This document shows positions 32,134 to 40,592 of a stretch of DNA of 52,057 nt, one piece after another. The number at the start of each line of letters is the position of its first letter. Position 1 is the first letter of the stretch. Where the stretch lies: contig JBIIDH010000009.1 of the NCBI GenBank assembly GCA_044238435.1, forward strand, positions 1 to 52,057. Reading direction: 5' to 3'. Both the position numbers and the translations under genes were made by a program. Origin of the DNA: VFMC01 sp044238435. Its GTDB lineage: Bacteria > Actinomycetota > Acidimicrobiia > Acidimicrobiales > Ilumatobacteraceae. The notes under the pieces were generated by a model. That model was not told where the DNA came from, did no database searches, and saw only the letters and a list, made by a program, of their open reading frames with translations.

Positions 32134-34755
32134 GTGACCGTGACCGATCACTCACAGGCAGGAGTGGGCCGCCAGGCCGAGACGCGTGACGTCGATGTCG
32201 TCGTGGTGGGTGCCGGGTTCGCCGGTATGTACCTGCTGCACCGACTACGCGGCCTCGGCATGTCGGCCGTGGTCGTCGAAGCCGCCGACGACGTGGGTGG
32301 CACCTGGTACTGGAACCGCTACCCGGGCGCACGCTGCGACATCCAGAGCCTCGACTACAGCTACTCGTGGGACCCCGAGATCGAGCAGGAATGGCGCTGG
32401 AGCGAGAAGTACGCCACCCAGCCCGAGATCCTCCGTTACGCGCAACACGTCGCCGACAAGCACGACCTGCGCCGCGACATTCGCTTCGCCACCCGCGTCG
32501 GCGCGGCCGTGTGGGACGAGTCCAGCGCTCGCTGGCACGTCGCCACCGACCGCGGCGACCAGTACGTGTGCCGCTCGTACGTCATGGCGAGTGGTTGCCT
32601 GTCGATGCCCAAGCAGGTCGACATCGAGGGTGCCGACCGGTTCGCGGGCGATGTCTACTTCACGAGTTCGTGGCCGCACGAGGGCGTCGATCTCACCGGC
32701 AAGCGGGTGGCCGTCATCGGCACCGGCTCGTCGGCCATCCAGTCGATCCCGGTGATGGCCCGCCAGGCAGCGTCGCTCACCGTGTTTCAACGCACGCCCA
32801 ACTTCTCCATCCCGGCCCACAACGGCCCCATCCCTGCCGACAAGCAAGCAGCCATCGACGCGGGCCGCGACGAGTACCGCGCCGCCGCCCGGTTGTCGCC
32901 CGGCGGTGTGCCGCGCGAACTGGCCACCGTGGGTGCGTTGCAGGTGAGCGAGGACGAACGCAACGCCCGGTTCGAGGCCGGTTGGCAGGCGGGTGGCATC
33001 TTCGAGATCTTCGGTCAGTTCAACGACACCGGTGCCAACGAGAAGGCCAACGACTTCCTGGCCGAGTTCATCCGCAACAAGATCCGCTCGATCGTGCACG
33101 ACCCGGCGACGGCGGAGGATCTGTGCCCCACCGACCACCCGGCGGGCACCAAGCGGCCGTGTGTCGACACCGGCTACTACGAGACGTTCAACCTGCCCCA
33201 CGTGCGGCTGGTGAACCTGCGCAAGCACCCCATCGCCACCATCACCGAGCGCGGCGTCGACCTCGTCGACGAGTCGATCGAGTTCGACGTCGTCGTGTTC
33301 GCCACCGGCTTCGACGCGATGACCGGGGCCATCGTGGCGGTCGACATCACCGGCCGCGACGGCCGCACCCTGCGCGACGAGTGGGAGGCCGGTCCGGTGA
33401 ACTACCTCGGCCTGATGGTCGAGGGGTTCCCCAACCTGTTCATGATCACCGGTCCGGGCAGTCCGTCGGTGCTGTCGAACATGATGGTGTCGATCGAGCA
33501 GCACGTCGACTGGATCGCCGACTGCCTCGCCCACCTGCGGGCCGAGGGCTTCGACTCGATCGAGGCCACCCCCACGGCGCAGGCCGGGTGGGTGCAGCAC
33601 GTGAACGACTTCGCCAACATCTCGCTGCTGCCGAAGGCCAACAGCTGGTACATGGGGGCGAACATCCCCGGCAAGCCGCGTGTCTGTCTGCCCTATGTGG
33701 GCGGTGTGGGCAATTACCGGCTCATCTGCGACGAGGTGGCGGGCAAGGACTACCTCGGGTTCCGGCTCGCCGGTCCGTCGAACGAGCAGTGCAACGACGG
33801 CGTCGTTCGCCGGCTCCAGCCCGACGTGGGCATCATGCTCGACATGATGGCGACGCTGAACCTGCCGTCGATGGATTCGATGTCGGCCGTCGATGCCCGG
33901 GCCTTCAGCGACGCGATGTCGGGCGCCCGGCCACCCGGGCCCGAGGTCGCCGAGATCGTCGACGGCACCTACCCAGGTGCAGCGGGCGACCTGCCGTACC
34001 GGCTCTACCGGCCGGCCGGTGCCGGCCCGCACCCGGTGGTGCTGTACTTCCACGGCGGTGGTTGGGTGCTGGGCAGCGCCGACTCCGACGATCCGTTCTG
34101 CCGCGACCTGTGCGTGCGCACCGGAGCGATCGTCGTATCGGTCGACTACCGGCACGCGCCCGAGGCCCGCTTCCCGGCTGCTGCCGACGATGGCTTCGCT
34201 GCGTTGCAGTGGATCGCAGGTGCGGCCGAGGGCCTCGGCGGCGACCCGACGCGCCTGGCGGTTGCAGGCTGGAGTGCCGGTGCCAACATCGCCGCGGTCG
34301 TGACCCAGCTCGCCCGCGATGCCGGTGGTCCGGCCATCGCTGCGCAGTTGCTGCTCACCCCGGTCACCGACTGCGACCTCACCCGGGGCTCGTACGTCGA
34401 CAACGGCGAGGGCTACGTGCTCACCAAGGCGCTGATGGAGTGGTTCTGGAACCACTACGCCGACCCGGCCGAGCGGACGGATCCGAAGGCGTCACCCATC
34501 CGTGCCGCCAGCCTGGCCGGCCTCCCGCCGGCCGTGGTGGTGACGTGCGAGTTCGACCCGCTGCGCGACGAAGGGATGGCCTATGCCGAAGCGCTCGCTG
34601 CAGCGGGCGTGGAGGTGGTGCCGTTGCCGTGCCGTGGCCACACCCACACCTCGCTCACGGCGGTCGACGCCATCCTCACCGGCGCCGCGCCGCGGGCGGA
34701 GATGGCGGCTGCGCTGACATCGCTGCTGCGTCAGCACGTCGGCTCGCCTCGCTGA
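32134..34755 (+). CDS. Baeyer-Villiger-type flavin monooxygenase fused to an HSL-family esterase
   Basis: An 873-residue fusion. Residues 1 to about 590 are a class B flavin monooxygenase: FAD Rossmann GAGFAG (26-31), GGTWYWNRYPGARCD, NADPH Rossmann VIGTGSSA (about 195) and VFATGFD. The Baeyer-Villiger fingerprint FxGxxxHxxxWP appears as FAGDVYFTSSWP (170-181) with Phe176 where His is normal. Residues from about 600 are an alpha/beta hydrolase of the hormone-sensitive-lipase type: HGGGW (640-644), GWSAG with Ser714, Asp808 and His836 or His838. A ketone could thus be turned into an ester and cleaved by one polypeptide. GTG 32134 follows AGGAGG by 7 bases. It is cytosolic. A hydroxylase-superfamily gene follows after 62 bases. 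Confidence 0.9.
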   Translation: MTVTDHSQAGVGRQAETRDVDVVVVGAGFAGMYLLHRLRGLGMSAVVVEAADDVGGTWYWNRYPGARCDIQSLDYSYSWDPEIEQEWRWSEKYATQPEILRYAQHVADKHDLRRDIRFATRVGAAVWDESSARWHVATDRGDQYVCRSYVMASGCLSMPKQVDIEGADRFAGDVYFTSSWPHEGVDLTGKRVAVIGTGSSAIQSIPVMARQAASLTVFQRTPNFSIPAHNGPIPADKQAAIDAGRDEYRAAARLSPGGVPRELATVGALQVSEDERNARFEAGWQAGGIFEIFGQFNDTGANEKANDFLAEFIRNKIRSIVHDPATAEDLCPTDHPAGTKRPCVDTGYYETFNLPHVRLVNLRKHPIATITERGVDLVDESIEFDVVVFATGFDAMTGAIVAVDITGRDGRTLRDEWEAGPVNYLGLMVEGFPNLFMITGPGSPSVLSNMMVSIEQHVDWIADCLAHLRAEGFDSIEATPTAQAGWVQHVNDFANISLLPKANSWYMGANIPGKPRVCLPYVGGVGNYRLICDEVAGKDYLGFRLAGPSNEQCNDGVVRRLQPDVGIMLDMMATLNLPSMDSMSAVDARAFSDAMSGARPPGPEVAEIVDGTYPGAAGDLPYRLYRPAGAGPHPVVLYFHGGGWVLGSADSDDPFCRDLCVRTGAIVVSVDYRHAPEARFPAAADDGFAALQWIAGAAEGLGGDPTRLAVAGWSAGANIAAVVTQLARDAGGPAIAAQLLLTPVTDCDLTRGSYVDNGEGYVLTKALMEWFWNHYADPAERTDPKASPIRAASLAGLPPAVVVTCEFDPLRDEGMAYAEALAAAGVEVVPLPCRGHTHTSLTAVDAILTGAAPRAEMAAALTSLLRQHVGSPR

Positions 34756-34807
34756 TCGTGCGGCCGGAGGGCCGATCGGCCCTGGCAGCCGGAAGAGAGC
34801 CTCGGCA

Positions 34808-34829
34808 CAGTGTGTCCATGGACACACTG
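34808..34829. promoter_or_regulatory. 22-bp perfect palindrome centred on a start codon
   Basis: CAGTGTGTCCA (34808-34818) and TGGACACACTG (34819-34829) are exact reverse complements with no spacer. The axis falls inside the ATG proposed for the next gene. It could be a repressor operator or an RNA hairpin that hides the start codon. It may also mean the true start lies further downstream. Confidence 0.6.
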
Positions 34830-35672
34830 CGGCCCCGCGTTGCCTCGTCGTCGTACATCGCATCTGGTGCCGAGGCGGCCCGTCTCGGCACACGACCCAA
34901 GGCGGCGCCCGTCGGTCGCGTCGACCGAGGGCGTGTCGGTCTGGCGTCGGCAGCGGTCGGCGCGCTGGCGGTGTCGATCGTGCTGGTGGTGCGGGCACTG
35001 CCCGACTCGGGAGCGATTGCGCGGCTGGTGGCTGTGGTGCTCGGCCTGGTGCTGGTGCCCATCGTGGCGTCGGTGCTCGAGTGGTTCGTCCACCGTTTCG
35101 TGTACCACGAGGCCGTGGTGCGGCCGCTCTCGGCCATCTTCACGGTGCACACTGCGCACCACTATGCGTTCTTCCCCACCTGGCGTTACACCACCAGTGG
35201 CCCGGCGAAGCGGCTGTCGATCCGTCGACGCACGCCCGATGTGCACGCCACCGGGGCGCGCAACGCCGGGGTTCGATTGGCCCACTTCGGCTGGTACCTC
35301 ACCATCGGGCTGGTGGTCATCTGGACACCGGCATGGTTCGCCACACACGACGTGGCGTTCCTCGCCGGCATCGTCGTGTCGTCGGTGGTGGTGTCGAACC
35401 TGTTCATCGTGGTGCACGACACCATCCACCGGCCGGGCAGTCATCGGTTCGTCGAGGCCCAGCCCTGGTTCGCCTTCCTCGACCGGCACCACTACATCCA
35501 CCACGTGTCGCTGGGGGCGAACCTGAACTTCCTGCTGCCGTTGGCCGATGCGTTGTTCGGCACGCTGCGCACTGAGATGACCGACGCCGAACTGGCGGCG
35601 CACGGCACGCTCGACGCCGCCAAGATGCGGCGCCTCGGCGAAGGCGAGCGTGCTCGGCACGTCGTGGGCTGA
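34818..35672 (+). CDS. fatty acid hydroxylase/sterol desaturase superfamily membrane protein
   Basis: A 284-residue di-iron membrane oxygenase. After about 45 basic residues come helices (about 50-90), the histidine boxes HRFVYHE, HTAHH, HDTIHRPGSHRF and DRHHYIHH spread over the second half, and two to three further helices. These boxes define the superfamily that hydroxylates or desaturates sterols, carotenoids and fatty acids. A carotenoid hydroxylase-type or lipid hydroxylase is plausible; the substrate is unknown. The ATG is uncertain: it lies on a palindrome and the nearest purine-rich site (GGAAGAGAG) is about 19 bases upstream. It follows the BVMO-esterase gene by 62 bases and precedes the glycosyltransferase by 30, possibly one transcript. 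Confidence 0.8.
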   Translation: MDTLRPRVASSSYIASGAEAARLGTRPKAAPVGRVDRGRVGLASAAVGALAVSIVLVVRALPDSGAIARLVAVVLGLVLVPIVASVLEWFVHRFVYHEAVVRPLSAIFTVHTAHHYAFFPTWRYTTSGPAKRLSIRRRTPDVHATGARNAGVRLAHFGWYLTIGLVVIWTPAWFATHDVAFLAGIVVSSVVVSNLFIVVHDTIHRPGSHRFVEAQPWFAFLDRHHYIHHVSLGANLNFLLPLADALFGTLRTEMTDAELAAHGTLDAAKMRRLGEGERARHVVG

Positions 35673-35702
35673 GTTCGACCGGCGATCGGGCTGAGCCGCG
35701 TC

Positions 35703-36779
35703 GTGCGGGTGGCGATGGTGTGCCCCTACGCCCTCACCTCCCCGGGTGGGGTGCAGGGACAGGTGCTCGGCTTGGCGGCTGCACTGCGTGAGGCGGGTCA
35801 TCACGTGGAGGTGCTCGCCCCGGGCACTGCCGGGTCGTTGCCAGGCGTCGTGACCACAGGCCGTGTGGTCGGCGTGCGGGTGAACGGGTCGGTGGCCGAG
35901 ATGGCTCCTCATCCGGCAGCCGCCGTGCGAACTGTTCGAGCCCTGCGGCGAGGTCGCTTCGACGTCGTGCACGTGCACGAGCCGCTGGCACCCAGTATCG
36001 GCCTGGTTGCGCTGCTCGACCATTCGGCGCCCGTCGTTGCCACGTTCCATGCCGCGGGTGATCGCACGCCGTATCGGTTGGTCGCGCGGTCGGCTCGCCG
36101 TGTCGCTGAGCGCATCGACCTCCGCGCGGCGGTGTCGCCCGCAGCAGCAGCGCTGGCCGAGCGGTACCTGGGTGGAACGTGTGAGGTGTTGTTCAACGCG
36201 GTCGACCCGCCCGACACGATGCGGCCCGGCGCCTCGACGGAGCGGATGCGGTCGGTGCTGTTCGTCGGCCGGCACGAAGCCCGCAAAGGCCTCGACGTGC
36301 TCGTGCGCGCCTGGTCGCTGATGCCGTCTGACGCGACGCTGCTGATCGCAGGTGATGGGCCTGCGACCGCGGGGCTGCGGCGAGTGACTGCCCACGACCA
36401 GCGGGTGCACTGGTTGGGCAGGGTGAGCGAGCACGAGAAGTGGCGCCTGCTCACCATGGCAGGTGTGCTGTGTGCGCCGTCGCTGGGAGGCGAGTCGTTC
36501 GGTGTCGTGCTGCTCGAGGCGATGGCGTGCGGGCTGCCTGTCGTGGCCAGCGACCTGCCCGGCTACCGGGCCGCTGTCGGAGACCGGGGTGCAGCGCACT
36601 TGGTCGCCCCGGGCGACCCGCAGGCACTGGCGGCAGCACTACGCAACGCGCTCGACGACCCGACCGGTGCCGATGCTCGTGCGGCGCTCGGCAGAGCACG
36701 CGCGAGGGAGTGCACGATGTCGGTCCTGGCCGCCCGGTACCTGGATTGCTACCACCGGGCGGCGTACGGACCGCGCTGA
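35703..36779 (+). CDS. GT4 glycosyltransferase, PimA-like
   Basis: A 358-residue GT-B glycosyltransferase of family 4. The acceptor half starts MRVAMVCPYALTSPGGVQGQ (PGGVQ glycine loop), then ADVVHVHEP-type FDVVHVHEPLAP. The donor half has VLFVGRHEARKGLDVLVRAW, LIAGDGP, WLGRVSEHEK and the EX7E motif within GGESFGVVLLEAM. The N-terminus closely resembles PimA, which mannosylates phosphatidylinositol in actinobacterial membranes, but other lipid mannosyltransferases share it. It acts at the inner leaflet with a nucleotide sugar. The start is GTG at 35703; no ribosome-binding site is evident, so it is probably read with the upstream gene. Confidence 0.85.
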   Translation: MRVAMVCPYALTSPGGVQGQVLGLAAALREAGHHVEVLAPGTAGSLPGVVTTGRVVGVRVNGSVAEMAPHPAAAVRTVRALRRGRFDVVHVHEPLAPSIGLVALLDHSAPVVATFHAAGDRTPYRLVARSARRVAERIDLRAAVSPAAAALAERYLGGTCEVLFNAVDPPDTMRPGASTERMRSVLFVGRHEARKGLDVLVRAWSLMPSDATLLIAGDGPATAGLRRVTAHDQRVHWLGRVSEHEKWRLLTMAGVLCAPSLGGESFGVVLLEAMACGLPVVASDLPGYRAAVGDRGAAHLVAPGDPQALAAALRNALDDPTGADARAALGRARARECTMSVLAARYLDCYHRAAYGPR

Positions 36780-36795
36780 CCGGTAATGTCCGCGC

Positions 36796-37500
36796 ATGAC
36801 CGAGGTTGCGTCGCCGCCCACACTGCGGCGCGCCATTGCGCTCGACTTCCGTACGTCGGGGTGGGGGGCGCGTGTGGCGCTGGTGGGTGTGGTCGCTTGG
36901 CTCGTCTACGAGTGGGGGCCGGGGAACGAGACCGTCACCCCGTGGGTGCTTGCGAACCTGCTCGAACGCTTCGATGGCGTCACCGCTGTGATCGTGGTGG
37001 GTGTGGTGGCGTTCGCGTTCACCACGCTGCAGCAGCTGGCGTCGGGGTTCACCGCGCTCGCCGGGTTCTCGGTGCTCCACCGCACCGCGCAAGCGTCGTG
37101 GGAGCGGCTCGAGCGGTCGAACTCCAGGCTCCGTGGCGGGTGGTGGTCGATGCGCTGGTCGTCGCGAGTGGCCGTCGTGTTCGGGCTCGGCACCACGGCG
37201 GTGGCGCTGATGCAGATCATCACCACCGGGCAGGTGGGGGTGCGAACCCATGCCCGAGCCGTCGCCACGAGTGCTGCGGTGTGCGGGGCCACGTTGGCGG
37301 TCATCAGCACCGTCTGTGCCGGCATCATCGCAGTGGGCCGCGCGGTCGAGGCGTGGAGCGACGCGACCGATCGACTCGTCGAGGTGTTGGCCCGTCCCTG
37401 GCCCTGGTTGGTGCTGGCGGCGGCGATGCTGGTGCGTGAGGTGATGGCAGGTCGAGGGGCGCGTGCTCAGGCTGTGTCGGCCGAGCAGTCCGGATCCTGA
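36796..37500 (+). CDS. integral membrane protein of unknown function
   Basis: A 234-residue protein with four or five hydrophobic helices (about 25-42, 57-80, 130-148, 155-180, 205-222) separated by a basic, Trp-rich loop (WERLERSNSRLRGGWWSMRWSSR). No family is recognised. TAATGT (36784-36789) ends 6 bases before the ATG, so it is probably a leaderless transcript independent of the glycosyltransferase. The last 34 bases overlap the convergent acetyltransferase gene. Confidence 0.65.
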   Translation: MTEVASPPTLRRAIALDFRTSGWGARVALVGVVAWLVYEWGPGNETVTPWVLANLLERFDGVTAVIVVGVVAFAFTTLQQLASGFTALAGFSVLHRTAQASWERLERSNSRLRGGWWSMRWSSRVAVVFGLGTTAVALMQIITTGQVGVRTHARAVATSAAVCGATLAVISTVCAGIIAVGRAVEAWSDATDRLVEVLARPWPWLVLAAAMLVREVMAGRGARAQAVSAEQSGS

Positions 37501-38054
37501 CCGATTCGGCGCAGGAACACCGTCGGCAGACCGTGCACGTCGTCGGCGGTGTGCGTGACCGTGAAGCCCAGGCGGGCGAGAATGCGCAGGCTGGCGGCGT
37601 TGGCGGGGTCGGCGGTCGCCTGCACTTCGGGCAGGTCTCGATCGGCCAGGTCGACAACTGCCGTGGCCGCTTCGGTGCCGAGGCCCTGCCCCCACCAGGC
37701 GCGTAGCAGCGCGTACATCAACTCGGGCTCGCCGGTGTCCTCACCGCGGGCCACGCCGCAGTAACCGACGAACCTGCCGGTGGCGCGGTCGTGCAGTGCC
37801 CACAACCCGCCGCCGGGTTCGTCGGCCCAGCGTGCCGCGGCCGCGAGCCAGCGGCGTACCGCGCCGGCGTCGGCCGGTGTGCCGTCGCCGACGTACCGCA
37901 TCGCGGCCTGGTCGCCCAGCAACAGCCCCAGTTCCACGGCATCGTCGGGTGAGAAGCGCCGGAACACGAGTCGGTCGGTGGCCGGAGGGGGCAGCGCTGA
38001 GGAGGTGACCGGAGATGCTGGTCGGATCCTGGCAACCTGGGTACTGTCATCCAC
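37467..38054 (-). CDS. GNAT-family N-acetyltransferase
   Basis: A 195-residue GNAT protein. The N-terminus TDRLVFRRFSPDDAVELGLLLGD is that of the RimJ/RimL type. Acetyl-CoA motif A is LRAWWGQGLGTEAATAVVDLA (read as two parts), then NAASLRILARLGF (motif B). It probably acetylates a small amine or a protein N-terminus; the substrate is unknown. GTG 38054 follows TACGGT (38064-38069, minus strand) by 9 bases, a leaderless signature. It is divergent from the transporter gene at 38099, only 44 bases apart. Confidence 0.85.
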   Translation of the reverse strand: MDDSTQVARIRPASPVTSSALPPPATDRLVFRRFSPDDAVELGLLLGDQAAMRYVGDGTPADAGAVRRWLAAAARWADEPGGGLWALHDRATGRFVGYCGVARGEDTGEPELMYALLRAWWGQGLGTEAATAVVDLADRDLPEVQATADPANAASLRILARLGFTVTHTADDVHGLPTVFLRRIGQDPDCSADTA

Positions 38055-38098
38055 GGTTGCGTCACCGTAGACGCCTGATGCGCAGGAGGGAAGCAGCG

Positions 38099-38983
38099 AT
38101 GCTCATCGGCTACAGCCTGGCCATCTTCGCCGCCTTCGCCTACGGCTACTCGGCCATCCTCCAGGCGCAGGGTGCGCGCATTGCGATGGAGGTGCGCAGC
38201 AACCGTATGCAGGCAATGCTCCGCCAGCCTCGGCTGCTGCTCGGTATCGCTCTCGATCTTCTGGCCTGGGTCACCAGTCGCTTCGCCCTCGGCTACCTGC
38301 CGCTGTTCGCCGTGCAGACGGTGCTGGCCGGGTCGATCGCCATCACTGTGCTGCTGGCATCGGTCCTGCTGGGCACCCGTATCGGCACCACCGAGCGTCG
38401 GGCCATCGCCGCCACCTGTGTGGCGCTGGTGGTCATCGGTGTGGCGGCCGAACCCAACCACGACGTCGAGTTCAGCACCGCAGTGCGTGCCGGCATCGTG
38501 GTGGTGCTGCCGGTGCTGGTGCTGGGTGGAATCACCCTGGGCCGCCGCTACGGCGCCATCATGCAGGCCGTGCTGGCCGGCTTGGCGTTCGTCGGCAGCG
38601 CCATGGCGGCGCGCACGCTCGATTTCGACAACGGCTGGTCGGGTCTGCTCGGCTCGCCGGTGGCGTGGTCGGTGGTGGGGTACGCGCTGTGCGGTACCTG
38701 GCTCCACGCCGTTGCGCTCGGCCGGGGCGGCGCCGGACAGGTGACGGCGGCGATGTGGGCCACCGAAGTGGTGGCGGCAGCGCTCATCGGCTTGTTGCTG
38801 CTCGACGAGACGGTGCGTGCCGGCTGGGCTATTCCCGCCACTCTGGCCATCGTCACCGTGCTCGCGTCCACCGTGGCCCTGGCTCGTTCCTCGGCCGAGG
38901 TGCACGCCGAGGCACATGCCCATCCGCACGGCGGTGCTGACGATGGGGTCGAGGCGGCGCCGGGCGAACAACGCCTCGCCTGA
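38099..38983 (+). CDS. DMT-superfamily (EamA-like) membrane transporter with a His-rich tail
   Basis: A 294-residue polytopic protein with nine or ten helices in two repeats, consistent with drug/metabolite transporters of the EamA type. The first helix is MLIGYSLAIFAAFAYGYSA and Ala/Gly-rich helices follow. The tail after the last helix reads AEVHAEAHAHPHGG, a possible metal-binding stretch. ATG 38099 is chosen for AGGAGGG (38084-38090), 8 bases upstream; the frame opens further upstream. Substrate unknown. Confidence 0.75.
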   Translation: MLIGYSLAIFAAFAYGYSAILQAQGARIAMEVRSNRMQAMLRQPRLLLGIALDLLAWVTSRFALGYLPLFAVQTVLAGSIAITVLLASVLLGTRIGTTERRAIAATCVALVVIGVAAEPNHDVEFSTAVRAGIVVVLPVLVLGGITLGRRYGAIMQAVLAGLAFVGSAMAARTLDFDNGWSGLLGSPVAWSVVGYALCGTWLHAVALGRGGAGQVTAAMWATEVVAAALIGLLLLDETVRAGWAIPATLAIVTVLASTVALARSSAEVHAEAHAHPHGGADDGVEAAPGEQRLA

Positions 38984-39126
38984 CACCTGCAGCACGGCAG
39001 GACCTCCGGCCGTAGAGCCCGTGCTGGCCCGGTCGTTCATGGGCCACCTGTCGGCCCGGCATGCTGATGTGGCCACCCGCGTGGTGGGCGTGGAGGCCGA
39101 TCGACGGTCTGCTGGGGCCTGACGGC

Positions 39127-40419
39127 TCAGCCGTTGCGCGGCAGGTCGCGCCACGCAGTGGTGCGCTCGTTGCTCGGCTCTTTGGGCAGGCCGAGGACGC
39201 GTTCGCCGATGATGTTGCGCTGCACCTGATCGGTGCCGCCGTAGATGGGCGGTGCCTGGGCGAACAGTGCCATCTCGGTGATGTGGCCGAGGAACGGGTT
39301 GCCGGTGGCGGCATCGAGCGTGGCGCGGTGCTCGCTGTCGTACGCGTGCAGCATGCCGTACGGCCCGGCGATGCGCAGACCGAGGTCGCGTGATCGACGC
39401 ACGATCTCGCTCATCGCCAACTTGGCGATGTTACCGGCGCCGGCGATGTCGCGGCCGGCGGCCTTCTCGGCCTTCTGGCGCAGCGTGGTGTAGCGACCGA
39501 TCTCGGCCAGGGTGTGCAACTGCACGAGCTGCTGGCGGATGGTGGGGTCCTGGTTCTTGCCGGAGTGCTTCGCCATCTCGGTGAACACCCGCTGGCCTGC
39601 TGCGGTGGTGGCGCCTCCGCCTGCGGTGGCCGGCGAGCGGGTGGATCGGACGAAGTCGCCGGCTCGCTTGGGCAGGTCGCCCACGATGGTGCCGGGCGCA
39701 GCGAGAGCCACACCGCCCGAGCCGCCCGAGCCGAGGCCCGAGCGTTCGAAGGCCAGGGTGGTGTTGGCAACGGCCCAGCCGTTGTGGAGCCCACCGACGA
39801 GAGCGTCGTCGCCCACCCGGGCATCGGTCATGAAGACCTCGTTGAAGAGGGCACGACCGGTCATCTCGCGCAGCGGCCGGATCTCGACCAGGCCGGGCTG
39901 GTGCATGTCGAAGGCGAACCACGAGATGCCCTGGTGCTTGGGGATGTCGGGGTCGGTGCGGGCGATGAGCATGCCCATGTCGGCGACATGGCCGCCTGAG
40001 GTCCACACCTTCTGGCCGTTGACGATCCACTCCTCGCCGTCGCGCACGGCCCGGGCACCGAGGCTGGCGAGGTCGCTGCCTGCACCGGGCTCGCTGAACA
40101 ACTGGCACCACGCCTGGGCGCCCGTGACGATGGGCCGGACGAAGCGCTCGATCTGCTCGGGTGTGCCGTGGGTGGCGATGGTGGGCGCGGCGAGCAACAT
40201 GCCCAGGCCACCCGGCGCAGGCAGGGCACCGCGTTCGGCGATCCGCCGCGAGACGGCGATCGCGTCGTTGCGCGACACACCCTTGCCGTAGGCCTCCACC
40301 GGCAGTGCGGGCGCCGCCCAACCGGACAGTCCGAGTCGTTCCCACCAGTCGCCCACTGTGAGGTCGGCATCCCAGTTGGCGTCGATCCAGGCGTCGAGTT
40401 CGTCGAGCAGTTCTCCCAT
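39127..40419 (-). CDS. acyl-CoA dehydrogenase (FadE-type)
   Basis: A 430-residue flavoprotein that oxidises acyl-CoA to enoyl-CoA. WCQLFSEPGAGSDLASL (FAD contact), NGQKVWTSGGHVADMGML, NTTLAFERSGLG and the C-terminal PIYGGTDQVQRNIIGERVLGLP are typical. Medium-chain enzymes have the catalytic Glu in YEGT; here the text is YGGT, so the base must come from another position, as in isovaleryl- or sterol-type dehydrogenases. A Gly/Ala-rich insert (GSGGSGGVALAAPG) precedes the last domain, which makes it longer than the usual 380-400 residues. ATG 40419 matches the family N-terminus (the frame opens further upstream). The 143 bases between it and the transporter show nothing notable. Confidence 0.9.
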   Translation of the reverse strand: MGELLDELDAWIDANWDADLTVGDWWERLGLSGWAAPALPVEAYGKGVSRNDAIAVSRRIAERGALPAPGGLGMLLAAPTIATHGTPEQIERFVRPIVTGAQAWCQLFSEPGAGSDLASLGARAVRDGEEWIVNGQKVWTSGGHVADMGMLIARTDPDIPKHQGISWFAFDMHQPGLVEIRPLREMTGRALFNEVFMTDARVGDDALVGGLHNGWAVANTTLAFERSGLGSGGSGGVALAAPGTIVGDLPKRAGDFVRSTRSPATAGGGATTAAGQRVFTEMAKHSGKNQDPTIRQQLVQLHTLAEIGRYTTLRQKAEKAAGRDIAGAGNIAKLAMSEIVRRSRDLGLRIAGPYGMLHAYDSEHRATLDAATGNPFLGHITEMALFAQAPPIYGGTDQVQRNIIGERVLGLPKEPSNERTTAWRDLPRNG

Positions 40420-40592
40420 CGGCTCACCTAACAGCACCGTGGCGGTCCGATCCAATTCCTGCGACCGGCACGTGGCCGATCTGCCGAAACTCCGGCGGAT
40501 TTCACGCAAAGAGTGGGGGGATGAACGCTTCGAGTGATATCTTCCAGGCGTTTCGTTCCGGTCCATCGGGACATCGATCCAGGGGGACTCCC

